From assembly GCA_964450355.1 (NCBI GenBank), contig CAYVDH010000072.1:1-16908 (forward strand): a DNA stretch of 16,908 bases. Reading direction: 5' to 3'. Positions 8,242-16,300 of the stretch are shown here, one piece after another. Source of the DNA: CAYVDH01 sp964450355. GTDB lineage: Bacteria > Bacteroidota > Bacteroidia > NS11-12g > UBA955. A program made the position numbers and the translations under genes. Below the pieces are notes generated by a model that did no database searches, had not been told where the DNA came from, and saw only the letters and a program-made list of their open reading frames with translations. Each line of letters starts with the position of its first letter. The first letter of the stretch is position 1.

Positions 8242-9034
8242 TCTCTTTCATACACTTTTTTTCAAATGGACAATTTAAATTAAAGCAAGGTGCACATTCA
8301 ATCTGGCTTTTAATTGGAATTTGCTTTTGATATTGATGAAATTCAGGCCATTCAAATCCACCATAAATAATTACTGAGGAACATCCTACTGACTCAGCTG
8401 CATGCATTAAAAAACCTACTTGTCCTATGAATAAATTCACTGAGGATACTATTGAAAAAACATCCATGACATTTGTCTTACCTCTTAAGTCTAAGTGGCA
8501 ATCGATGGCAGGATCCAATGGATAACCTACATGCACAATGTTAAAATTAGGCTTTAAAAATTGACTTAATTTTAAATAGTATTCTGGCATCCAATTTCTA
8601 TTATCAGTCCAATCTTTTCTACCACTACTCTGTATAGCAATCCATGGTTTAGATTTGTTGTTCCATTGTTGTTTTATGATTTTATTTTGAAAAAAAATCA
8701 AAGGTTGAAGGGGTTGTTGAGGTGTTAAACCACATTTGTATGCAAGTAAATTTAACAAACTTAAATTGCTTTCTTTTAGGTCAAGATATTGCATGGTAAA
8801 ATGAGTGACATCATAGCCTAAAATCCTTAATATTCTGGCATATCTATACAATGTCTTTTCATTTTTAGATGGAAATATTTTCACCCAAGGATTGTTTTGA
8901 AAGATAATTGGGTGGTTTGTTCCTACTAAAACTTTAGTTTGGTGTTTTTCTCCATAATGCCAAGCTATGGTATTTACTAATATGGCATCACCATAACCGT
9001 GGTATCTACTCATTATGGTGATTTTTCTTTTCAT
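8168..9034 (-). CDS. Glycosyltransferase family 9 (heptosyltransferase-like)
   Basis: Probable cytoplasmic GT-B sugar transferase of family 9, which includes the ADP-heptose:LPS heptosyltransferases. The N-terminal YHGYGDAILVNTIAW matches the G-x-GDAIL opening of the family. The second domain begins with PWIAIQSSGRKDW, followed by NRNW. DLRGKTNVMDVFSIVSSVNLF leads to the FLMHAA block with H211. A cysteine cluster C247, C250, C255 and C261 near the C-terminus resembles the CxPC...C...C tail seen in some GT9 proteins. The usual Asp of the IGxDSGxMH motif is replaced (IGQVGFLMH, V205), so donor specificity should not be assumed. Length is 288 residues; a second possible ATG start is codon 8. It runs opposite to the polysaccharide operon, its last 74 bases overlapping the Wzz-like gene. 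Sugar donor and acceptor cannot be read from sequence. Confidence 0.85.
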   Translation of the reverse strand: MKRKITIMSRYHGYGDAILVNTIAWHYGEKHQTKVLVGTNHPIIFQNNPWVKIFPSKNEKTLYRYARILRILGYDVTHFTMQYLDLKESNLSLLNLLAYKCGLTPQQPLQPLIFFQNKIIKQQWNNKSKPWIAIQSSGRKDWTDNRNWMPEYYLKLSQFLKPNFNIVHVGYPLDPAIDCHLDLRGKTNVMDVFSIVSSVNLFIGQVGFLMHAAESVGCSSVIIYGGFEWPEFHQYQKQIPIKSQIECAPCFNLNCPFEKKCMKEITVEQVLNSVQAFFASKQHHSSIV

Positions 9035-9093
9035 TTACATCACAAAATAAAACATTTTTATAGAGATAATAAGATGTTCATTTATTTTTTTCA

Positions 9094-9101
9094 TATTTTT
9101 G
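9094..9101 (+). promoter_or_regulatory. TAnnTTTG element immediately before the EI24 gene
   Basis: TATTTTTG matches the -7 consensus fully but ends only 4 bases before the GTG start codon at 9106, so a transcript from it would start at or just inside the gene. There is no TTG 17-23 bases upstream. The sequence is very T-rich, which raises the chance of a random match. The 9035-9105 gap between divergent genes also holds a weak TTATTTTG (9043-9050, minus strand) before the GT9 gene. Confidence 0.3.
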
Positions 9102-9105
9102 GAAA

Positions 9106-9891
9106 GTGATAGATCAAACAATTCAGTCTATAAAACATTTTTTTAGTGCAACTTCCTTTTTAAGGAAACACCAATTAATGCATTATTATATATACCCAAT
9201 CATTTTGTGTGTTGTGTACTATTTGCTGTTGATTAGTTCCATCAAGTTTTTTTCGGAATATTTATTACAACATGTATTTAATGACTATTTAACACCTATT
9301 GACAAAAAAATAGAGGGATTTTGGTCTTTTTTAAGTTTTTTTTCCATTAAAAAAATTGCGATGGTTTTAACTTGGCTTATCAGTTTCATGTTAACCACTA
9401 AATTTTCTAAATATGTGATTTTAATTTTACTTTCACCAGTTTTTGCATTTTTAAGTGAAAAAGTAGATGAAAAATTAACTGGAAAACAATATCCATTTGA
9501 CTTGTTTCAGTTGATTAAAGATGTTTTCAGAGGAGTGTTAATTGCTCTCCGCAATTTGACAATAGAGTTGTTTTTAATTGCCATACTAACTTTGTCGTCT
9601 TTTTTTGCAGGACCACTAGCCATATTGCTTGTACCTGTTTTATGGTTAATTAGTTCTTATTTTTATGGTTTTAGTATGATGGATTACACATCAGAAAGAA
9701 GAAAATATTCCATTTCCAATAGTGTTCAATTTGTAAGGAAAAACAAAGGAATTGCACTAGGCAATGGGATGATGTATTCTGTATTTGATATGATACCTGT
9801 TGTAGGAATTGTTTTTGCTCCCATCAATGCAGTAGTTGGAGCTACAATTTCTATCATTGAAAAAGAAAAATCGATTACCAATACACCTTGA
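9106..9891 (+). CDS. EI24-domain (CysZ-like) integral membrane protein
   Basis: Polytopic inner-membrane protein of the EI24/CysZ family. CysZ members are sulfate permeases, but Bacteroidota members are mostly uncharacterised. After a basic amphipathic start (SATSFLRKHQLMHYYIYP), hydrophobic segments occur at about 27-48, 82-118, 150-187 and 217-250. The family signature is clear in YGFSMMDYTSERRKYSISNS (188-207), with a conserved YxxxMMDYxxxRR core, and in IPVVGIVFAPINAVVGA. The 261-residue length is normal. The start is GTG: the frame has a stop at 9070-9072 and no ATG before codon 25, which lies at the first membrane segment, so GTG is the only reasonable start. Its end overlaps the convergent outer-membrane protein gene by 17 bases. 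Transport substrate is unknown. Confidence 0.85.
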   Translation: MIDQTIQSIKHFFSATSFLRKHQLMHYYIYPIILCVVYYLLLISSIKFFSEYLLQHVFNDYLTPIDKKIEGFWSFLSFFSIKKIAMVLTWLISFMLTTKFSKYVILILLSPVFAFLSEKVDEKLTGKQYPFDLFQLIKDVFRGVLIALRNLTIELFLIAILTLSSFFAGPLAILLVPVLWLISSYFYGFSMMDYTSERRKYSISNSVQFVRKNKGIALGNGMMYSVFDMIPVVGIVFAPINAVVGATISIIEKEKSITNTP

Positions 9892-10732
9892 GTTTGTCGG
9901 TATTTGAAGTGTTGCCATCTGTAAGTATTTTATACCTAAATCCTACACATAAATAATTATAAATTAAAGTGCGTTGGCTTTCTTCAAATTTTGTGTGATA
10001 ATGCAAACCTATATTGTCTTCTAAAAACAAATTTAAATCGCAGCTAAAATTGTATTTGAGACCTATTGGGACATAAACACTAACACTGTTGTTTGAAAAG
10101 TCTAATAATGGCAATGAACTACTATAGCTTTGACTCACTCTTGTAGTTGGGTTTGTTTTGCTGTAAATATAATTTGCTGATTGGTCGCTTTTGAGAACTC
10201 GCCAAGTATTTATTGAAAAACAAGCTCCTATGCCAGTGTAAAAGGCGAAATAGGATTTAAATACTTTGGAATTAAATATGTAAGAAGCATTGATTTGTTG
10301 CTTTGAGTACCTGTATTTATAGGTAAAAGTGCCATCGTAAATGTAATTGTTATGCATTACTGAATCCCAAGTACATACATTGTTTAAATTGGCATTTTTA
10401 AAGGTGTAATTAATTCCAATTCTCAATTCCCTTTTGGTAAAAAAATCTTTTAATAATTGTGCTTTTGAAGCGATGCTTAATCCTAAATATAAATCGTGTA
10501 GTCTTTGATTTTCTATTTTAATTTTACCTTGGTTGTAAGGAAGGAAATTGTTGTTATCTAAAGTGAGATTTTTTAATATAAATTGTTCATTTACTTGAGA
10601 CATTTTATGATTGCCAAATCCATATCTAAAATCAATTCCTTTAATTGCCATGGTTGATTGATTGGTGGTGTCTGCATTTGCAAGTCTGCAAGTGAAAATC
10701 AATAAAATTAAAAGAGTAAATTTAAAGTTCAT
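9875..10732 (-). CDS. Probable outer-membrane beta-barrel protein, unrecognised
   Basis: I do not recognise this 285-residue protein. A signal peptide (about 1-20, ending RLANA before DTT) targets it out of the cytoplasm. The body alternates polar and aromatic residues in short stretches separated by Asn/Ser/Asp turns, for example LYLGLSIAS, LRIGINYTF, YKYRYSKQQINASYIF, SYFAFYTGIGACFSI and YVPIGLKYNF. This is the pattern of antiparallel membrane strands, and the VGFRYKIL near the C-terminus fits a late strand. That suggests an 8-12 strand barrel or porin-like protein, but no family motif is visible. It stands alone, divergent from the T9SS cargo gene and convergent with the EI24 gene, overlapping it by 17 bases. 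No TAnnTTTG element is seen upstream. Confidence 0.75.
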   Translation of the reverse strand: MNFKFTLLILLIFTCRLANADTTNQSTMAIKGIDFRYGFGNHKMSQVNEQFILKNLTLDNNNFLPYNQGKIKIENQRLHDLYLGLSIASKAQLLKDFFTKRELRIGINYTFKNANLNNVCTWDSVMHNNYIYDGTFTYKYRYSKQQINASYIFNSKVFKSYFAFYTGIGACFSINTWRVLKSDQSANYIYSKTNPTTRVSQSYSSSLPLLDFSNNSVSVYVPIGLKYNFSCDLNLFLEDNIGLHYHTKFEESQRTLIYNYLCVGFRYKILTDGNTSNTDKLKVYW

Positions 10733-10747
10733 TTAATTTAAATAGTG

Positions 10748-10778
10748 TTGTAAAATTATGTAAAATAATTTAAATTTG
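10748..10778 (+). promoter_or_regulatory. Bacteroidota promoter (TTG-N20-TAAATTTG) for the T9SS cargo gene
   Basis: TTG at 10748-10750 is followed after exactly 20 bases by TAAATTTG at 10771-10778, both matching the phylum's -33/-7 consensus at the expected spacing. The -7 element ends 15 bases before the ATG at 10794, implying a leader of roughly 6-10 bases. With the promoter at 12951-12981, it is one of the two best promoter matches in the window. Confidence 0.65.
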
Positions 10779-10793
10779 AAATAATATAATTTA

Positions 10794-11372
10794 ATGCTAA
10801 AAAATTTATTCTTAATTTATTTTTTCTTTAATGGTCTTTTAAAAGCCCAAAATATTGATCATTTTGAAATATATGAACTTAATAATCAAGCTTTTTTAAC
10901 ACTAACAATTTCTCAAGGAAGTACTTGTGATGGCATAATTATATTGCGCTCAACAGATTCAATCAATTATACTCAAGTAGGAAAAATTCCTGGTGTTTGT
11001 GGCAGTTCAACAGAATCAAAAACATACCATTATACCGATGAAAACTCAGAGTACAACACTACTTTATATTATAAAATTCAACTTGGTAATTTTCTTTTGC
11101 CCAACGTGGTTAAAATAAAAATATTTAAAGCAGTAAAAGGCAATGTTCATGTTTTCCCAAATCCTTGTATAGAATCTATTTATTTTGTTTTAGACAAAAT
11201 GCAAGTCAATACTACAATAATAAATGTATTTGATTTACAAGGTAAAAAAGTGATGAACATTGAAAGTCAAGAAAAAGCCATTGAACTCAATACAGGTTCA
11301 CTCAATTCAGGAATATATTATTACCAAATCATGAATGAACAAATGTATACAGGTCAATTTATTGTGAATTAG
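10794..11372 (+). CDS. Small secreted protein with type IX secretion C-terminal sorting domain
   Basis: Exported protein of 192 residues. A signal peptide (about 1-19, ending LLKAQ) should direct it through Sec, and the C-terminal domain (about 120-192) through the type IX system. That domain has the type A sorting layout: VFPNPC at its start, INVFDLQGKKVM in the middle, then LNTGSLNSGIYYYQI and a final strand ending GQFIVN. The middle part (about 20-115) looks like a fibronectin-III-like beta domain, with ILRSTDSINYTQVGKI, two cysteines that could pair, and YHYTDENSEYNTTLYYKI. Such domains are common in T9SS cargo. There is no catalytic motif, so the role is unknown. It has its own promoter, and its end overlaps galE by 14 bases. 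Its presence implies that the genome encodes a T9SS. Confidence 0.88.
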   Translation: MLKNLFLIYFFFNGLLKAQNIDHFEIYELNNQAFLTLTISQGSTCDGIIILRSTDSINYTQVGKIPGVCGSSTESKTYHYTDENSEYNTTLYYKIQLGNFLLPNVVKIKIFKAVKGNVHVFPNPCIESIYFVLDKMQVNTTIINVFDLQGKKVMNIESQEKAIELNTGSLNSGIYYYQIMNEQMYTGQFIVN

Positions 11373-12369
11373 ATTCACTTAACTTTTTCTGCCATTGCCA
11401 CGAACTTGAAAGCATGTCATCTAAGTTCAATTCTGCTTTCCACCCAAGTATATCATTAGATTTTCTTGCATCTGCCCATACTTGTTCCACATCACCTTCT
11501 CTTTTATCACCCCATATAATATTTAATTTTATATTGTTTACTTTTTCAAAAGAATCTACAATTTCTTTAACAGAATAACCATTTCCTGTTCCTATATTAA
11601 ATGTTTCGAATTGAAAAGTTTGATTAAAAAAATTAATCGCTTTCACATGAGCTTTAGCAAGATCGACAACATGAATATAGTCACGGATACAAGTGCCATC
11701 AGGAGTGTTATATGTATTTCCAAATATAGTTAAAGCTTCTCTAATACCAGCCGCAGTTTGAGTGATGTAAGGGACCAAGTTGTTTGGAATTCCAATGGGT
11801 AATTCACCTATCAATGCACTTTGATGAGCACCAATAGGATTAAAGTATCTTAGTGAAATGGTTTTAAGCCAAATATTTTCTTCTAATATTTCTTCACCTA
11901 TTTGTTTGGTATTCCCATAAGGAGAATTGGCTTTTTTTATGGATTCATTTTCAGTTACTGGAAGTTTATCTGGTTGTCCGTATACAGTACATGATGAACT
12001 GAAAACAATTTGATTGCATTGGTGTTTTTGCATTACTTGTAACAAAGTTATAAGACCTCCTATGTTATTGTCGTAATATTTTAGGGGTTCTTTTACAGAT
12101 TCACCTACAGCTTTATAAGCTGCAAAATGAATTACTGCATCAATTTTATTGTTTGAAAATATTGAATCAAGAGCTGAAGAATTTTTTACATCTAACTCAT
12201 GGAAATCAATATCATTATTAACAATTTTTTTTATTCCATCTAAAACAGAAATATATGAATTACTTAAATTATCAACTATGATAGGGTGGTAGCCTTCATT
12301 TATTAATTCTACTATGGTATGCGAACCAATGTAACCTAATCCTCCAGTAACAAGTATCTTTTTTTTCAT
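11359..12369 (-). CDS. galE: UDP-glucose 4-epimerase family protein
   Basis: Cytoplasmic NAD-dependent epimerase interconverting UDP-glucose and UDP-galactose, or the N-acetylated forms. It has the NAD-binding GGLGYIGSH at 9-17, SSSCTVYG at 124-131 with catalytic S126, and YGNTK with Y151 and K155. NxRYFNPIGA-type (LRYFNPIGAH) and RDYIHVVDLA blocks bind the nucleotide sugar. The 336-residue length is normal. The residue aligned with E. coli Y299, which restricts the pocket, is V297 in REGDVEQVWAD, so UDP-GlcNAc/GalNAc use is possible. The gene overlaps the acetyltransferase by ATGA, implying translational coupling, and its 3' end overlaps the T9SS cargo gene by 14 bases. The neighbouring N-acetyl-sugar enzyme supports a role in surface glycan precursors. 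Confidence 0.95.
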   Translation of the reverse strand: MKKKILVTGGLGYIGSHTIVELINEGYHPIIVDNLSNSYISVLDGIKKIVNNDIDFHELDVKNSSALDSIFSNNKIDAVIHFAAYKAVGESVKEPLKYYDNNIGGLITLLQVMQKHQCNQIVFSSSCTVYGQPDKLPVTENESIKKANSPYGNTKQIGEEILEENIWLKTISLRYFNPIGAHQSALIGELPIGIPNNLVPYITQTAAGIREALTIFGNTYNTPDGTCIRDYIHVVDLAKAHVKAINFFNQTFQFETFNIGTGNGYSVKEIVDSFEKVNNIKLNIIWGDKREGDVEQVWADARKSNDILGWKAELNLDDMLSSSWQWQKKLSESNSQ

Positions 12370-12941
12370 GAAATTCTATTTACTTTTCCCTCTTTTAATT
12401 CATACGTTTGTTTTGATTCAGGGCAAATGGCGATACCATCTGAATTGAATTTTAATTTGTGTCCATATTCACTCATCCATCCAGTTTGTCTAGCAGGATT
12501 ACCTATTACCAATGCATAATCTGGAATGTGTTTTGTGACTACTGCTCCAGCTCCAATAAATGCATATTTACCAATATTATGTCCGCATACTATGGTGGCA
12601 TTTGCACCTATACTAGCGCCTTTACCAACTATAGTTTTGGAGTATTCATTTCTTCTGTTTACTGCACTTCTAGGGTTGATGACATTGGTAAAAACCATGC
12701 TAGGACCTAAAAAAACATCATCTTCGCAAATGACACCTGTGTATATGGATACATTGTTCTGAATTTTTACATTTTTACCTAAAACTACTTCTGGTGAAAT
12801 GACAACATTTTGTCCAATATTACAATTTTCTCCAATTTCACAATTAGGCATTATGTGGCTAAAATGCCAAATTTTAACTCCATTAGAAATTTTACAGCCT
12901 TCGTCTATGCAGGCAGTGGGATGCGAAAAATAATCACTCAT
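12366..12941 (-). CDS. wbpD: WbpD/WlbB-type UDP-sugar N-acetyltransferase (hexapeptide repeat)
   Basis: Acetyl-CoA-dependent acetyltransferase with a left-handed beta-helix. Family members acetylate the 3-amino group of UDP-2-acetamido-3-amino-2,3-dideoxyglucuronate, giving the diacetylated sugar used in O-antigens. With M1 at the ATG, visible family blocks are HPTACIDEG, KIWHFSHIM, GENCNIGQNVVI, KIQNNVSIYTGV, FLGPSMVFTNVINPRS, GASIGANATIVCG, AFIGAGAVVTKHIPDYALV and GNPARQTGWMSEYG, in family order and at normal length (191 residues). I chose ATG 12941 rather than TTG 12953: the N-terminus MSDYFSHPTA matches homologues, and the TTG lies inside a -7 promoter element. It overlaps galE by 4 bases and follows the S74 protein. 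The other pathway enzymes (dehydrogenase, oxidase, aminotransferase) are not in the window, so exact substrate is inferred. Confidence 0.9.
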   Translation of the reverse strand: MSDYFSHPTACIDEGCKISNGVKIWHFSHIMPNCEIGENCNIGQNVVISPEVVLGKNVKIQNNVSIYTGVICEDDVFLGPSMVFTNVINPRSAVNRRNEYSKTIVGKGASIGANATIVCGHNIGKYAFIGAGAVVTKHIPDYALVIGNPARQTGWMSEYGHKLKFNSDGIAICPESKQTYELKEGKVNRIS

Positions 12942-12950
12942 ATTTGGTTT

Positions 12951-12981
12951 CAAAGATAATCTTTGATTTAATTCTTTTCAA
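12951..12981 (-). promoter_or_regulatory. Bacteroidota promoter (TTG-N20-TATCTTTG) for wbpD-galE
   Basis: On the minus strand TTG (12981-12979) is followed after exactly 20 bases by TATCTTTG (12958-12951), matching both elements of the phylum consensus at the same spacing as the promoter at 10748. It overlaps the last codons of the S74 protein gene. Only 9 bases separate it from the ATG at 12941, so the transcript would be nearly leaderless. It may let the sugar genes be expressed apart from the giant upstream gene. Confidence 0.5.
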
Positions 12982-13336
12982 TTTTTGATTCAATTAAAAT
13001 TAATTTTTGTTTTAACATCTCTAGTTCTTGTTTTTGGCTTTCAATTTTTGCATTTTGTTCATCTATCATGGTTTGTTGTTGTTTTACAGCATTTACCAAT
13101 GGAATAACAAAAGTGCTATATCTCAATCCATAATAACTCGAAGAATTTCCTGGTTTATCTATACCACTGAAATTGGTATTTAAACTGATAGCCAATGAAT
13201 CTACTTCTTGAGCAATAAAACCTTGTTGCACATTGCCCGGTTGATTGTTTAATTGATATTGAACAGGGTTTAATTTGGTAATGAATTCCAAACCTAGGGT
13301 ATAAGGTGTTATGTTGTTTTTTAATCTTCTATCTGA
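12968..13336 (-). other. Peptidase S74 intramolecular chaperone domain
   Basis: This encodes the final 122 residues of the giant protein. The predicted self-cleavage site is just before Ser1185 (codon at 13336-13334), with the SDxxxK spacing to K1190 used by phage endosialidase-type chaperones. The tail from about residue 1267 is a heptad-rich Gln/Glu/Lys/Leu helix likely to form a trimeric coiled coil. All recognisable core blocks are intact, so processing activity is plausible. Confidence 0.85.
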
Positions 13337-16300
13337 TACATTGGTCCAGTTTGCAAACCCTCCAATTGAGCTGATTTGTGAATTTCCTATCCTTACTTGA
13401 TTGCTTGCTGTTACTACAGATTCATATCCTAAAGCCATGGAGTTCCTAATGCCATTTGTATTGGTATTGGCAGAATTACCTATAAAAGTACAACTGTCTA
13501 AATTGGAATAACCGTAACCTGTGTTTGCACCCAATCCAGTGTTGTAATTGTTGTTCACAATGTTTCCAAAAGAATTGATTCCAATTCCTACATTGCTAGA
13601 ACCAGTATTAGTTTTTAAAGCATTAAAACCTACTCCTACAGTGTAATTTCCTCCATTTACTTCTTGTCCAACATATACCGACTGGTCACCTCGAGCCATA
13701 CCAGCTTTATATCCGATTGCTACTACTTCATAAGTTTGATAATAAGCTGCACTATCACCAATAGCTACCACTCTTCGAGGTACATTGTTGTTTGCTAAGC
13801 TAGCGTTTCCAATAGCTATGTTGTTTGTTCCAGATTGAGTTAAATTGGTTCTTGTTGCATTGTACATCGCATCGTTTCCAATAGCGATGTTAAAGGTGTT
13901 TGCTACTTTTGTAATTGAATTGGTATTTCGGTAATTTTTTAGAGCTCTATAACCTATAGCTATGTTCCTGCTTAAACTGTCGTTGCTGTATAAAGCAGAG
14001 TCGCCAATGGCAATATTGATTTGACCATAAGTATTTCTGTATGCTGCAAAATTTCCAAATGCTAAATTTTTATTTCCATTTGTTGCATTTGTAGGATTAT
14101 TAGAGTACAAAGCTCTGTAACCTACTGCTACATTGTCTGAGGCATAGGAAACATTTGAGTTGCTAAAGCTTTGAGAGAACATCGCATTATAACCTATAGC
14201 AGTATTTCTCTCAGAATAGGTATTGTTGAACAAGGCTTTTGAACCAATAGCCATATTGTTATTCACTAAGTTATTGTACATAGCACTATCGCCTACAGCA
14301 ATTAAATTTGATCCTGTTGAATTTTGAAACAATGAATAAATTCCCACAGCTACATTAGAATTACCTGTAGTATTTGAAACAAGTGTATTTGAACCCATTG
14401 CAGTGTTGTATGATCCTGTAGTATTTGAAAATAATGCTGCATTTCCATTTCCAGCATTTCTTACGCCTGTGGTATTTGCTCTAAGTGAATAAGCTCCATA
14501 AGCCGAATTTAAATTTCCTGTAGTGTTGCTCAACATGGAATTGTATCCACTTGCAGTATTTGAGTACCCAGTGGTATTGGCAAATAAAACATTGTTGCCA
14601 TAAGCAGTATTGTAATATCCTGTAGTGTTATTATAAAGAACTTTGGAACCTACTGCAGTATGTCCCATTCCATCAATGGATGTACTTGCGCCAGTGCCAT
14701 TGTTGTATAAAGCGCTGTCACCTATAGCTATTAAATTATTTTTTGTTGTATTTCTGAATAAAGAATGTGTTCCAATAGCAATATTAGAATATGCAGTTGT
14801 ATTGTTATATAATGATTGGTAACCTATACTATTGTTAAAATTACCTGTAGTATTGTTGTACAATGTTTGATAACCTACAGAAGTATTATTAGAACCAGTC
14901 GTGTTTTTATACATTGAGTTTACACCATACACTTGATTTCTAGCTCCAGTAGTATTTTGTTTCATGGAAGCTTTACCAATAGTTAAATTTGAATTACCAG
15001 TTGTGTTTGTAAATAAAGCTGAATCTCCCATACTTAAATTAAAAAATCCTGTTGTATTTCTATTCATTGAAAAACTACCAATTGCTAAATTGTATAATCC
15101 AGTGGTGTTTCTAACCATGGCACTTGCACCAATGGCAATGTTGTAATTACTGGTGTTATAAAACATGCTTGAATCACCAATTGCTATCAAAAAATTTCCA
15201 GTTGTATTTGAAAATAATGCATTTCGACCAATTCCAATATTGATTGTTCCAGTTGTGTTTTGTCTAACGGAATTCGTGCCAATAGCGATGTTGTTAGAGG
15301 CTGTGGTGTTTGCTCCTAATGCAAAATTTCCAAGGGCAATGTTTTGGCTACCAGAGGTATTTCCTTGAAATACATTGGAACCAATGGCAATGTTAGTTCC
15401 TCCTGTTGTATTTCCACTCATTGCAACGTAACCAATAGCCACATTATTACTTCCAGTTGAATTACCACTCATTGCAAAATTTCCTATGGCGGTATTTTGA
15501 CTACCTGTTGTATTGTTTTGAAGTGATATGTAACCTACACCAGTATTTTCACCACCTGTTGTATTAGCAGCTAGTGAATTATGACCTACAGCAACATTTC
15601 TTGTAGCTGTAGTATTGCTTCGTAAGGTGTTGTTTCCAACTCCTACATTTTCTATTCCAGTTGTGTTATTTTGCAAGGTATAAACACCTATACCTACATT
15701 GTTACTGCCAGTAGTATTTGCCCTTAATGAAAACAATCCAATTCCAGTATTTTTTATCCCAGTTGTATTGTTAAACAAGGTGCTATCACCTATACCAGTA
15801 TTTTGATAGCCGCTAGAGTTTGTACTTAAAGAAAAAGTACCAATAGCTAAATTATTAGATCCAGTATTATTGTTCACTAAGGCATTATAACCTATCGCTG
15901 TATTTTTTTTGCCACTAGAGTTGTTTTTTAAAGTATTGTTTCCAATACCAGTTAAATACCATGAAGTGCTGTTGGAATATATTGAACTGTCACCAATTGC
16001 TAAATTGTTACTACCTGTAGTATTAAAATACAAACTTTGATTTCCAATGGCTTTGTTGTTGTATCCATTTCCTCTAGCTGTAGGTGCATTTGAATATAGT
16101 GACTGAAATCCTATAGCCAAATTATTAGAGTTATATGCCGTATTTGCATTTGTAAATGATTGACTATACAAAGCAAAATTACCCATGGCAATGTTTTGAC
16201 TACCTGAAGTGTTGTTATAAAATGAACTCGCGCCTATGCTTATATTGTTTGAACCTCTGATGTTAAAATAGGCTGAGTTAGCACCAATAAAATTATTTTG

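Noticed and set aside
12459..12762. Two plus-strand frames over the acetyltransferase gene
   Set aside because: Both are antisense to conserved hexapeptide-repeat coding sequence and have no independent support.
12942..12953. TTG at 12953 as the start of the acetyltransferase
   Set aside because: The TTG lies inside a TTG-N20-TATCTTTG promoter match, and the next in-frame ATG at 12941 gives the N-terminus expected for the family.
14964..15368. Plus-strand hydrophobic frames with recurring PVVF inside the repeat gene
   Set aside because: They are the antisense reading of the AIG/NTTG repeat. The recurring motif simply mirrors the 51-base period, and there is no start context or family match.
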